From the NCBI RefSeq assembly GCF_000204055.1, contig NW_006768856.1, positions 72,050 to 136,049 of the forward strand: DNA of 64,000 bases, in the 5' to 3' direction. Made by a program: the position numbers and the translations under genes. This DNA is from Melampsora larici-populina 98AG31 (taxonomy: Eukaryota; Basidiomycota; Pucciniomycetes; Pucciniales; Melampsoraceae). The notes beneath the pieces are model-generated. The model ran no database searches, had not been told where the DNA came from, and saw only the letters and a program-made list of their open reading frames with translations. This document shows positions 11,585 to 21,509 of the stretch, piece by piece; the stretch's first letter is position 1, and each line of letters starts with the position of its first letter.

Positions 11585-13639
11585 ATGGAAGAGTATGCAT
11601 TTGATTACGTGATTATGTGAGTGAATCCCTTAATTATTGAATGGTTTTGTTGTTGACTTGAGATTGACTGCTTAAAATCTGTTGTGGCTTTATTTCAATC
11701 AACCCAGTGGAGGTGGTACAGCAGGATGTGTGTTGGCCAATCGGCTCTCAGAGGATCCTACCATCACAGTTCTTTTGGTCGAAGGAGGTCCCAACGATCA
11801 AAACTTACCAGAAGTCCTTGAATTAAAACAATGGTTAAAACTTCTCAATAGTCCATTAGATTATGCATACCCAACCACAGATCAACCTCGAGGAAATAGT
11901 CACATTATTCATAGTAGAGCTAAAGTTTTAGGTGGATGTAGCAGTCATAATACTCTTATTAGTTTTTTTCCTTTCCCAGAAGATTTAGATGATTGGGTAA
12001 AATCAGGTGCAAGAGGTTGGGAATGGAAAAATTTCAAAAAATATGGTGATAAGATTAAATGTCATATACAACCAGTTGAGAAAAAAGATAGAAATGAATT
12101 AGCATTGAGTTTTATTGAATCAACTAAGAAAGCATTAAATATCGAACAAATTGAAGATTTTGCAGCTTGGAAGACCAAAGAAGGAGGTCAGAATCCTTGG
12201 ATTGAAGGAGTTGGTTGGTTAAGCGTAGCATATACACCTCAAGATGGAAAAAGATCAAGTGCAAGTGTAGCTTATATACACGAAATCATTGATAAACGTA
12301 AAAATTTAACAATTTGGTTTGAAAGTTGGGCATCTAAACTTATTCTCAAACCTCAACAGAATCGAATCTCAGGTTTGATTGTAGAACTTAAAGATGGTAC
12401 AAAAAGATATGTTCAAGCTAAGAAAGAGTTTTGCTTATGCGCTGGAGCAATTGATACCCCACGTTTATTGTTGTTATCTGGAATTGGACCTCGTTCTCAA
12501 CTTGAAGGATTAAAGATACCAGTATTGCACGAATTGAGAGGAGTAGGTGAAAATTTGTTAGATCATCCTGAAACTAGTTCGTCAACTTTCGCAAAAAGAT
12601 TTTTTGCTTGACAACTTTTGATGACATAAATCTATTGGTTATTTCCCTATGATCACAGTTATCATGTGGAAGACTGGACCCCATCCTGCTCAAACGGTGA
12701 TGAAATCAGACGCGGCTTACTTCAATCGACGTTCAACAGCTAAAGGAAATCGTCCAGATATGATGAGTCATACGTGTCAGTCAGCCAATTACTTGAAACA
12801 AAGTGTATATTCTGAACATTCTGATGATGGTTTCCGCCCCTGGAGCCTGGTCGAAAAATTATAGATCAAGTTCCATTCTGTGATAACACGGTTAGATTAG
12901 GTTATAGTCGTCCTGAGCATGCATTTTGTATCACTCCTAACATGTCAGTCTTCCGTCTTCAACCCCTTTACAAGAATCATAAGCTGACTTCAAATTCATG
13001 AATTTTAGTCCACAACCCAAATCAAAGGGAAGATTGTACCTAACTTCATCAAATCCAAAAATCAAACCAGCCTTGGATTTTCGATATTTTACCGACCCAG
13101 AGGATTATGATGCGAAATGTTTAGTAGAAGGAATTAAACAAGCAAGAAAAATTGCTAATGAAAAACCTTTGAAAGATTGGTTGATTGAAGAGATCGCACC
13201 TGGTCCGAAATTACAAACTGATGAAGAATTGAATGAATATGCAAGAAGAGTAGCACATACGGTCTATCATCCGGCAGTAAGTCCTTTTGTCAAATATCTC
13301 CAAAGATGCCGACTGTGGTCAGGTTTGATGTACTGGTCTGTCTATTTCACTTTGAACAGGGAACCTGCAAAATGGGTGATGAAAAGGACGATGATGCAGT
13401 TGTTGACCCATATCTAAAGATCCGAGGTCTTTCAAACATCAGAATAGCTGATGCTAGCATTTTCCCAGTAAGTCTAACTTTCATTCCACAAAGCCCCATC
13501 GACTAATTTATAATCCCAAATGATTGAATTTCCGTAGACGATGGTCACACCAAACCCAATGATCACTGTCCTAATGATTGCAGAGAAAGCCAGTCATTTG
13601 ATCTTATCCGACCACCAGAGAAGAGATTCAAAACTTTGA
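11585..13639 (+). CDS. GMC-family FAD oxidoreductase (choline oxidase/dehydrogenase-like) with peroxisomal SKL end
   Basis: A glucose-methanol-choline oxidoreductase that binds FAD and oxidises an alcohol. Exon 1 (11585-11616) joins the next at 11708 to give [20 protein letters not shown], the dinucleotide-binding motif; VLLVEGG follows, then the GMC signature [11 protein letters not shown], the second signature [35 protein letters not shown]-like context, [27 protein letters not shown], and the catalytic C-terminal pair VYHPAGTCKMG (His) and TPNPMITVL (Asn position of the His/Asn pair). Introns by eye include one after HPET, one after SHT, one after ITPN, one after YHPA and one after ASIFP. 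The protein is about 540 residues, normal for the family, and ends RRDSKL. SKL is a type 1 peroxisomal targeting signal, so I infer a peroxisomal enzyme. There is no signal peptide, arguing against a secreted aryl-alcohol oxidase. The exact substrate cannot be read from sequence. Confidence 0.93.
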
Positions 13640-14410
13640 TTCAGTGATCAATTTAGTATTACTTCGAGATTACCAAAGGCAATGTCAACCCTGTCTGAAT
13701 CAAGTGACTGAACTGAGACTAAGATCCTTTTCAAAAATGTAGCTTCTGTCCAGATTTTGGATGTTTTTTCTACCTGTGAATAGCAAGAAGAAACCAAAAG
13801 CTCCTGATATTTACTGCCTGCAGTACCTGCAATATAAAATATATGTACCCATTATCAAGTGTAGGCGCCCTTTTTTGCGTTGACTGGATTTCCTTGACTT
13901 GGGCAGCGCAGGTACCACATACCTTGCTGCTGAGATGTGTTTGCAAAACATAACCTACACACACGTTGGCATGAGATAGATACAGAGGAGAAAGAGGGAC
14001 ACGGATCTATTCTCAGACTTTGGACACATAGACACTATCCTGGCTTTCGAAAAGATTATAAATAATAATATAAATGAAATATGCTAAAGGCATAACCTTG
14101 AGGATGCAATCAACGTACTTGAGACAAGTGAAGTAGCGAGAAATGACAATGAAGTTAATTAAACATAGGTTTCCTAACCTGTGATCTGCCTTAGTCTGGG
14201 TCTCAGGAAGTTGGAACATATGTAATGGTATCTTTGTGTTATATAAAATGTTCTTGGTTCGGTTAAATAAACCAGATAAATAAAAAACTAACAAAAAGAA
14301 TCAACGTCAAATACAAGAAAATGACAGTAAATCTTGGCAGAGATGTTAACATGGATAGATACATCTCAGAGAGGAAGTCGAAAAATTAAGAAAATGAAAA
14401 TGAAAACTTT
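13640..14410. other. Spacer between convergent genes
   Basis: AT-rich region between the ends of the GMC gene and the minus-strand unknown gene. I see no ORF with a recognisable motif, no inverted-repeat element and no RNA gene. Confidence 0.5.
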
Positions 14411-15210
14411 CTAAATAAAAGTACCAGAGAAACTAATGAAATTAGCACCAATATCAGTAAAAGTTTTCAATTCAGGTGTAACTAATGCAAAGAAACCAGT
14501 TTCAAATAAATTCAATTGTTCAGAGCAAGCACCAATCAAATTAGCTAAGATAGCTGAAATCTTAATAAGAATACCTAAAAAGTAAATGACAGAGATAAAT
14601 AATTTAGTCTTGCTTGTAGTAAAGAACGATAAAAGTTTTTGAAGAGATGATTGACTTACATTCACAAGAGTCATTGATGACTTTAAATTGACCACCTAAT
14701 TTCAAGACGACTTGATAAATTGATTTGAGGTTCAAAACAATTTGAAAAGCAGACCAAGCCAAATCCGTCTGTTGGTACAAATCCCAATGAATGAAATTGA
14801 TTGATAAGATAATCATTTTCAAGCTTTTGAGAATCAAGATTCAAAGAAATATAACTGACAATTCCTACACCTGAATCAACTGTTTGAGGAGAAGGATCCA
14901 TACCACATTTTTGAATATTATTCAACTGTGATTGTAAAAGGTTTAACGTAGTATTAAGTTCTCCTGAAAGTTGAACTGAAACATCTTGAGCATTTTCAGA
15001 AGTGACTGTTTCACAAAGTTCTCGAACAGAACAAGCTTGAGTTGATAATTTATCAGTACAAGTCTTCATGAAATTAAAGATTTGTGATTTAGGATGTTTT
15101 GTATCACAAGTTGGGGCTGATGGTGAGCTGGAGGCGTATGAATCAGTTCTAGCTTTCAAGCCACTGAATCGAAAAACAAGAATCATTTGGTTGAGGTTAG
15201 CTATCTCCAT
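14411..15210 (-). CDS. Unknown protein, possibly secreted
   Basis: I do not recognise this family. The longest exon starts at ATG 15210 (MEIANLNQMILV..) and carries PTCDTKHPKSQIFNFMKTC, four more cysteines and amphipathic stretches (LSGELNTTLNLLQSQLNNIQ). A donor GTCAGT after SGVGI joins in frame to TDLAWSAFQIVLNLKSIYQ (about 14766), and a later junction joins to KTKLFISVIYFLGILIKI, ending ISFSGTFI with TAG at 14413-14411. An alternative 5' exon arrangement from the ATG at 15396 through a hydrophobic LLLSVVLGLHQ segment would give a signal-peptide-like N-terminus spliced to GLKARTDSYA. The Cys spacing and hydrophobic C-terminal helices resemble unnamed secreted proteins of rust fungi, but this is an impression. 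Exon boundaries are uncertain. Confidence 0.55.
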
Positions 15211-15428
15211 GATATCAAGGGCAAAAAATCTTTATCCAATCACCTGTGAGTCCTTGCGTCGATTTGATGTAGACCCAAAACTACAGAAAGCAAAAGACTT
15301 GAGTCAAACAGAAACCAAATGAGAACGACACCCCTAAAGTGACAATGACTGACTACTCAAAACTCCAAAGCTAAAGCAAAGTACGTAGGAACGCATGATA
15401 AGATAAATAAGGATGTGGAAGATTAGGC

Positions 15429-15621
15429 AGCTAAAGTGAAAGTATTCTTGATAAACAGCCGAACAGAGTAGGACTGAAGCAGATGCAGAGGCTTTATAAA
15501 GATTGAAACAGAGTAAGTGTAAGAATGTTTTCTAGGCGGGTAAAGTGAAAGTAAGTATTTTTGATAAACAGCCGAGCAGAGTAAGACTGAAGCAGATGGA
15601 GAGGCTTTATAAATATTTGAG
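15429..15621. repeat. Two direct copies of a ~85-bp unit with TATAAA
   Basis: The unit GTGAAAGT..TTGATAAACAGCCGA.CAGAGTA.GACTGAAGCAGATG.AGAGGCTTTATAAA occurs at about 15436-15503 and again at about 15545-15614, with small differences. It lies in the spacer upstream of the minus-strand unknown gene, so it may be a duplicated promoter segment. Confidence 0.75.
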
Positions 15622-16262
15622 CAGATAAATGTTCGATGAGAAGAGATTGAAACAAACGAGGAAGTCAAGATCATCAAATCAAAGCCCACAAAGGATTTTT
15701 TGAGCTCTAGAGTGTGAGCTCACGTAGACGCACGGAGATGGATCCTGATATGGGTTGAGCTCATTTAGCGAACGCGTTGCGTCTCCTCCTTTGAGCTGAG
15801 CTGAGCTGATCCTTGATGCGAAGCTTGAGATAGCGAGAATGAAAGACTCGATAACAGGTCATCATCTTCGGCTACTCTCGTATGATCACGATCAAACCCT
15901 TTTGAGCACAGTGATTAATGACCAACCTTAATGAATGGATGAGAAAGTCACTCAAAATGGGAAATTCGAATGATCAGACTACCTGGTAGGAAAGTTGCAG
16001 GAAGTGGATTTTTTCTCACATTCCTCGGTGGAAACATCTGAGCCATTTTTGCAGTCATGTGCAATCAGAAATCTTTCTTGACAAAGCAATAAGTCTCACA
16101 GTCACCTTGGAATTCCCTCTTGCAATTCAACGTCTATCGATAAAAATTGTCTCGCTCATCTAATAGACCCAAAAATGAACTTCCATTGGCTTAGTCTTAA
16201 AGTCAAGCAAGAATCATCAAGACCAAAAACAGGATATATTATAATTCCAAAAGCATGAATTA
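15622..16262. other. Spacer without a recognised gene
   Basis: Non-coding by my reading. It contains short direct words (GAGCTGAGCTGAGCTGA at about 15793) but no gene, RNA or element that I can support. Confidence 0.45.
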
Positions 16263-17062
16263 TTAGCGAGCAAAACTAGGTAAATCGACCCCTTTACCAT
16301 CACGTCTCTGTTGAAATTCATCAGAAAATCGATCTAAAGGTTTACCAAAGTAAGGTAAAAAACCCATACACCTAGCTCTTCGAATTGATTTAGAAAGTTT
16401 TTTTTGTGATGATTTAGATAAACCAGTTTGAGTTCGATTTTTGATTCTACCGATTGGAGTTAAAAAACTTGATAATAATTCAGGATTATATGGTTCTTTT
16501 AATATATCTAATTCGTAATACTTGAATGGATCTGTAAATTTCACTTCTTTTTTTGTTGGTGGTCTTCGGATTACTGGTCTTGGTTTTCTATCTTCTCTGT
16601 CTAATGGATGTACCATATTGATCGGTTTTAAATCTGCTGGTTTTAATAACTAAACAAACAATGCCAATTTAGACCAATATCAACGTTGAACAAAAGAGTT
16701 TAGCTAGAATTTGAAAGTAAGAAAACACATACTTGAGTTGGGCTGAATGGTATTCTACGAGCTCCATCACTGAAGTTTTTACCTCGGTTAAAGCCTGAAA
16801 AAATGATAGTCAATTCATTGTGTCATGCTTTCCATGCAATCCAAAAGTACTTACTGAACGAAGGCAATCCATCAAGTTTCCTATTCTTAGCCTCTCCTTC
16901 TATCAGTTGAGATAAAGACATCGTATCATTCGATCTTGATGAAGTTGAAGAAGAGAAACAGCATTGTCCATAACGAGTTACACCTTGTTCGGTTGAAGTT
17001 TTGATCGCTGATAAAAATTGATGAGAGCCACGTCCTACGATCGACCAAGATGAAGGTATCAT
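16263..17062 (-). CDS. Mitochondrial small-subunit ribosomal protein bS18m
   Basis: A mitochondrial ribosomal protein of the bacterial S18 family, part of the 37S subunit platform. Three exons: the start ATG at 17062 gives MIPSSWSIVGRG.. with a Ser/Arg-rich, acid-poor N-terminus typical of a mitochondrial presequence; a short middle exon (16795-16732) reads FNRGKNFSDGARRIPFSPTQ; the last exon reads LLKPADLKPINMVHPLD and then the S18 core DPFKYYELDILKEPYNPELLSSFLTPIGRI, KNRTQTGLSKSSQKKLSKSIRRARCMGFLPYFGKPL. The S18 hallmarks are the DY/FKD-like opening, the FLTP.GRI turn, and the basic K.Q..L.KAI.RAR..G..P helix. Length (about 230 residues) suits a fungal mitochondrial form. A hAT transposon sits about 255 bp upstream of the start codon. 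Confidence 0.9.
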
Positions 17063-17316
17063 TTCAAAGTATCTGCTGAATTTCCCTATGAGCTTCAGAA
17101 ACTGATCAGAAGAAGTTAAAGAATTGCTTTTGGCAAAACACAAGTATGCAGGGAATACCAGCTGGCCCTGTAACAAATGTGGTGCCTACCCGTCCCGGTC
17201 CGGCTAAGTAGGTCCGACGGATGAAGCACGTGAAGCGCAGTCACATGGGAGCATCGGTCCTCGGACTTTAAAGTTTCATATGTTGATTTTTTTCTTTCGA
17301 AAATTTGCGTCCCACT

Positions 17317-20137
17317 TAGGGCTATGACCCGGCCCCGGAGCTGCGTGGCCGGCCCCGGGGCCAGGTAGGATCCGGCCTCGGCCACGAGGCACTCAAGATG
17401 GCCACCGAGGAGCTTCGGGATGGCCCTGGCTCGGCCCAGCCTTTTGTGAGCTCATTCAAGGGCACCAGATCGATCAATTTCAGCATGTATGTAAAGGAAA
17501 AACAAAACAAAAACAAAAACAAAACAAGTTAAACAAAGGAGCGTGTAGAAAATTGAAATAAGAAACAACAAGAAAAAAAAATTAACGAGAGTAGAGAAAT
17601 AAAAAGAAACTACAAGCTCGAAAAAGAAACTACATGGTCAAAACAAACCCCCACGACTTGAGACAAATCTGAGCTTCAAAGTTTTGATTGGTCATACTTG
17701 AACGATAATCAGACATCACCCTTGATCCAGCAGAAAAGATCCTTTCGGAAGGGCCACCCGAAGCAGGGATGGCTAGCATGAACATAGCCATCCGAGCAAG
17801 TATTGGCCAGTTCGACTGATTAGTTTTCCAGAAGACTAATATGTCGGTGCGTTCATCCACAAGAGGGGCAAGGAGATACTCCCTAACCTTGTCTTCAAGT
17901 TGGATAAATTTGCGTCGTTTAATAAAATGGTGTGGTCTGTCGTCATCACTTTCGAGCACGGGGTCCGGTTCAACAATTTCAATATCAGGATCTTGAGCCC
18001 GTTTGAAATGACAAGCTTGCTCGGTAAAGTATGCTATAAGTTGATCCTTGCCAAAACCAAGCTCTTCCATAGTAAAAGCGGTCACAGCGTTGAGCTTTCG
18101 GCGAGGGTCGAGTATTGGAGAACATATGTAGACCGGTTTCTTCAAAGCTAATGTGGAATATCTGACTAGCTTCTTGACCATGGGACAAATTGCAGCCTTC
18201 AGATTGGTACAATCAGATGTGCTCCAAGCCTATGATTGGTAGAAGGATGAGTTAGACATTGAATAAATATGAAAAAGTTAATATGAAAAGACTTACTTTT
18301 TTGAGTTTCTCAACAAGCCATTGATAATCAGGCATTGCTTGAGAGAAGGTGGGATAGTCATCACCTTCAATCTCCTTGATGACAATTGCAAGAGGTCGTA
18401 GGAATTTGACCAAGGTGCCAACTAATATCCATTCATCTTCGGTGAGGAGGTAAGGTTCTAAGGAATCATTGATGTTGCAATAATATTGCAGGACTTTCTT
18501 GAGCTCAAAGAATCGCTCAAGGGAGTAAAACGTTGAAGACCATCGAGTTGAGACCTCGTGGATCAGTCCAACCTTTCGAGGCTGAGAGGAGGATGCGATA
18601 CATTGGTCAAGCGCCTGTTTGAGCTGAGTGCTCAAACGGACTCGCTTATGAAACCCACGAATTCGAGTTAAGATAGAATGGACTTGGAGATGGGGGGTAG
18701 GCTCGATTAATGAAGCAGTTCCATCTGGAAGATCATCGTTGTGATCTTGAGGTAGCTGAGGATCTAAAGCACTGAGAGGATCTGGTGGGGTCTTGCTGTC
18801 GAAAATTGAGACTCCAGCTTTGGCGACGAGATTGATGACGTGGGCAACACACCCATGAAGATTCTTCTCATAGTCGAAATGAGGTACAAGAGTCTTGAGC
18901 TCGCGTCCCATGGTGATGTTGTTTGATGCATTGTCTGCAGTGATGCAGTAAAGTTTTTCGGTGATAGAAAATTGATCTAAGGTATGCTTGAGGAGGGCGG
19001 CCATGTTCTTACCGGTATGAGATCCATCAATCTCTTTCAAAGCTAAAACTACTGATCTCATTTGAAAATCTTCGGTCATCCAGTGCGCGGTAACTCCAAG
19101 CATAGGTACACTGCTGGGTGATGTCCAAGCGTCACAGGTAATACTGATATAATCGATTGAAGCGAGAAGGGAAGTGAGTCGATTTCGGCTGAGTCAAAAT
19201 TGAGCTACGATACCATCGGTGATGGCGGTTTGTTTGGATAGGAGAGGAGCCACGGCAGGGTTAATCCAGCACAAGAGCTCACGGAAGGCTGGGGCATCGA
19301 CTAAAGAGACAGGGAGTTCTTGCTTGACTATAAGGCGGATCACAGCATTCGTGAGATTTCTTCGGTTGATATTTCCTAACTGGAGATTGAAGATAAAATG
19401 AATATCAGCCAGAGTTACGATAAGAAGAATAAAAAGAAATGAAACTAAGAACTTACATTAGATGCTTTCCCCGTTTCTGGAAAGGTCGTAAGGGTTTGTT
19501 GAGAAGTGTCAACTGGAGCCTCGATGCGGTGAGCACGTGAGAGGTGACGGATCATCGACTTCGTGCTGGATGTCTTATCGATGGAGATTTCTTCGTTACA
19601 AACTACAATAGGACCATCTTGATTGACTTGATCAGCAAAGCCCTTGTTGGCACGACAGATATTCTTGACCGTTTCGTCGGAGAAGGTGACTGTTGAGAAA
19701 TACTGCCACACCCAAGACGTTCGGTTGGTGGCAGTATTGTCCGATTCGACTGCACTAGCGACAGCGGAGACCGAATCAGAAGGTGCAATAGAGGCAGTTC
19801 GACTTGAAGTTGTTGACATAGTGGCATTCAGGTCAGTGACTTCGCGGCGAAGACTTCGGCGGGACATCGAGACAGGATTCCGATGGGGTATTGGGAGTCT
19901 TCAGATACGAGGGTGCGAGGGTATGGACTTCGGAAAAGGGTTGAGGGTTACTCAGCAAGCCCTTTACCCTTTTCCGTACTGGAATTTTACCGGCGCCCCG
20001 GCCCCGGGAAGCCCCGGGACGGGGCTTTTGTCTCTATAACTTGGTTAGGGCTATGGCCCTGGGCTTGGCCACGACCTAGTTGTGGGAAGCCTCGGGCAGA
20101 CTCGGCCGGGCAGGGCCAGGGCCGGGTCATAGCCCTA
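17317..20137. mobile_element. hAT transposon (2,821 bp) with 8-bp target duplication
   Basis: The element starts TAGGGCTATGACCCGGCCCC and ends with the inverse, GGGCCGGGTCATAGCCCTA. GTCCCACT is duplicated at 17309-17316 and 20138-20145. Both TIR regions are very GC-rich (long runs of GGCC/CCGGG), in sharp contrast to the AT-rich host DNA. A minus-strand hAT transposase fills the centre. Another copy of the inward-pointing end motif occurs near 20047 (TTAGGGCTATGGCCCTGGG), so the right end carries a subterminal repeat. The element lies in the upstream region of the bS18m gene. Confidence 0.95.
17630..19867 (-). pseudogene. hAT-family transposase with one in-frame stop
   Basis: Cut-and-paste transposase encoded by the surrounding hAT element. 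In order: a Ser/Thr-rich N-terminus from ATG 19867, a BED-like zinc-finger segment (WVWQYFSTV, CRANKGFA, C.., STKSMIRHLSRAHRI), then GNINRRNLTNAV and VDAPAFRELLCWINP, the RNase-H-like core (SITCDAWTSPSSVPMLGVTAHWM, DGSHTGKNM, CITADNASNNITMG, CVAHVINLVAKAG, STRWSSTFYSLERF), and after an intron (about 18290-18232) the C-terminal hAT dimerisation block WPILARMAMFMLAIPASGGPSERIFSAGSRV. A TGA at 19196-19194, between DGIVAQF and LSRNRLTS, interrupts a frame that is otherwise continuous and conserved on both sides. I read this as an inactivating point mutation, although unusual splicing could remove it. All domains are otherwise present. Confidence 0.85.
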
Positions 20138-20451
20138 GTCCCACTGGCACAGCCAAGAAAACTGGGCATAAACAAACATCATGAGTTTGGGGAGATGTGA
20201 TCACAAGCAGTAAACTTACTCTTGATCAGACCCCCAGTGATGATCCAGCCTTGATAATGACTGTACTCAGCTGGCTTATACAGTAGATAAAGTCTGATGT
20301 GTACTACCTCCTGACAAGCTAAAAAATTGATTGTGAGCTCAAAAATCACCACCACAATGCTAGACAGGTATGATTGGAAGAAGCGGCTTGTCCAATCCAT
20401 ATGTCCGTGGGATCATCTGAGGCATTGGTTGATCTTGTTTTCACTAGTAGG

Positions 20452-20757
20452 TCAAAATTTTGGCCCGGGCGTAGGCGGGGTACTGAAGCCACCTACAATG
20501 TGTTTCATCATGATTGCAAAGGATTGATCAATGGAGCTCATATTAAAATCAAGCTTGGCATCCAGTGCTTTGATTTTTTGATTGGAGGTGGAGGCTTGGG
20601 TGGATTCAAATTGAGGCTTGGAACACTGTGTCCCAAGTTCAGCCTGGCAATGTAGTGCCCAAGATTTTGCTGATTCCTCAGCTATATTGAGCTCAATTTC
20701 ATATAGCCAATTCACACAGGTGTTTTGTTTGCTCTGAGAAGTCAATACAGCTTGATT
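20452..20757 (-). pseudogene. 3' half of an ORF split by the KDZ element
   Basis: Minus-strand open frame continuing from the fragment at 30982-30761 if the KDZ transposon and one copy of its target duplication are removed. It begins NQAVLTSQSKQNTCVNWLYEIE and ends TPPTPGPKF with TGA at 20454-20452. With the other half it forms 175 codons with no stop. The function is unknown; Gln/Lys/Ser-rich composition and the surrounding repeats suggest that it may itself belong to an older mobile element. Confidence 0.75.
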
Positions 20758-20765
20758 AGAGCAAC

Positions 20766-21385
20766 CATGGCTACTAGACCCTTGGGTAATTACCTGAAGA
20801 AAATCGAGTCTTTCCTCTCGGCTTCCCACCGAGCTCCCCCTGTAAGACTCCACGACCCACAAGACAGGTCTTGGGGTCTCATTTTGGCCAAGTCCCACAC
20901 TCACAAGACACGTCTCACCCTGCTACTCCAGATGTGTCTGGAGTCTCCTCGCTGCTGAGCCTTCCAGACACGTCTGGAGTTTTTTTTTTTCGCCAAGTCC
21001 CACTTGCAGACCCGTCTGCACGTTTTTTTTCGCCAAGTCACTTGTTTACATACCCCATCTCAACACTCACCCCTCCTCAATCTCAACGCTCATCGACGAC
21101 ATCATCTTCTCAACATCAACCAATCATCGCCGAACGTAAGAACTCACCACCAACTATCTCAATTCCAAGAACTTGACTCCTCGCCATCTCGAATCCTTGG
21201 TTTACAACACGTCAATCACTCAACAAGTCACTGAAACGTGCTTCATCAGATTATCAGATTTCCTTCGACACCACCTCTCAAACTTAACTCGATCTTGAAT
21301 AACCAAACTTTGAATCCATGATCCGAGAGTCCAACTCAAGTTGAGACTCCGGATGATGGATTCAAAGTTTGGTTATTCATGCTTG
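20766..21385. repeat. Left terminal inverted repeat of the KDZ element
   Basis: Matches the complement of about 30114-30760 over its whole length, with small indels and one replaced stretch (around 21233-21255). Five spaced quasi-palindromes with a core AGAC-NNNN-TCT or similar lie at 20860-20873, 20905-20915, 20926-20943, 20963-20978 and 21005-21020. The open frames seen here and in the right repeat are by-products of the repeat, not genes. Confidence 0.93.
21297..21378. repeat. 82-bp hairpin at inner edge of left TIR
   Basis: Two 40-base arms, nearly perfectly complementary around a CA centre, start with GAATAACCAAACTTTGAATC and end with its complement. The same structure is present at the inner edge of the right TIR (30116-30197). 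Confidence 0.9.
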
Positions 21386-21509
21386 ATTGATAGTTGAAAA
21401 CAAATAGCAAACATAGAATCATCACAACTCAATTTGTTCACTGGGCTTTGGGAAATTAGCGTATTCATGATAGAATTTGACCGAAAGGGATTTTATTGAC
21501 GGTAATCAA

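Noticed and set aside
21004..21234. ORFs at 21004-21234 (plus) and 30291-30521 (minus) encoding nearly the same peptide
   Set aside because: They are the two arms of the KDZ inverted repeat, not a duplicated gene.
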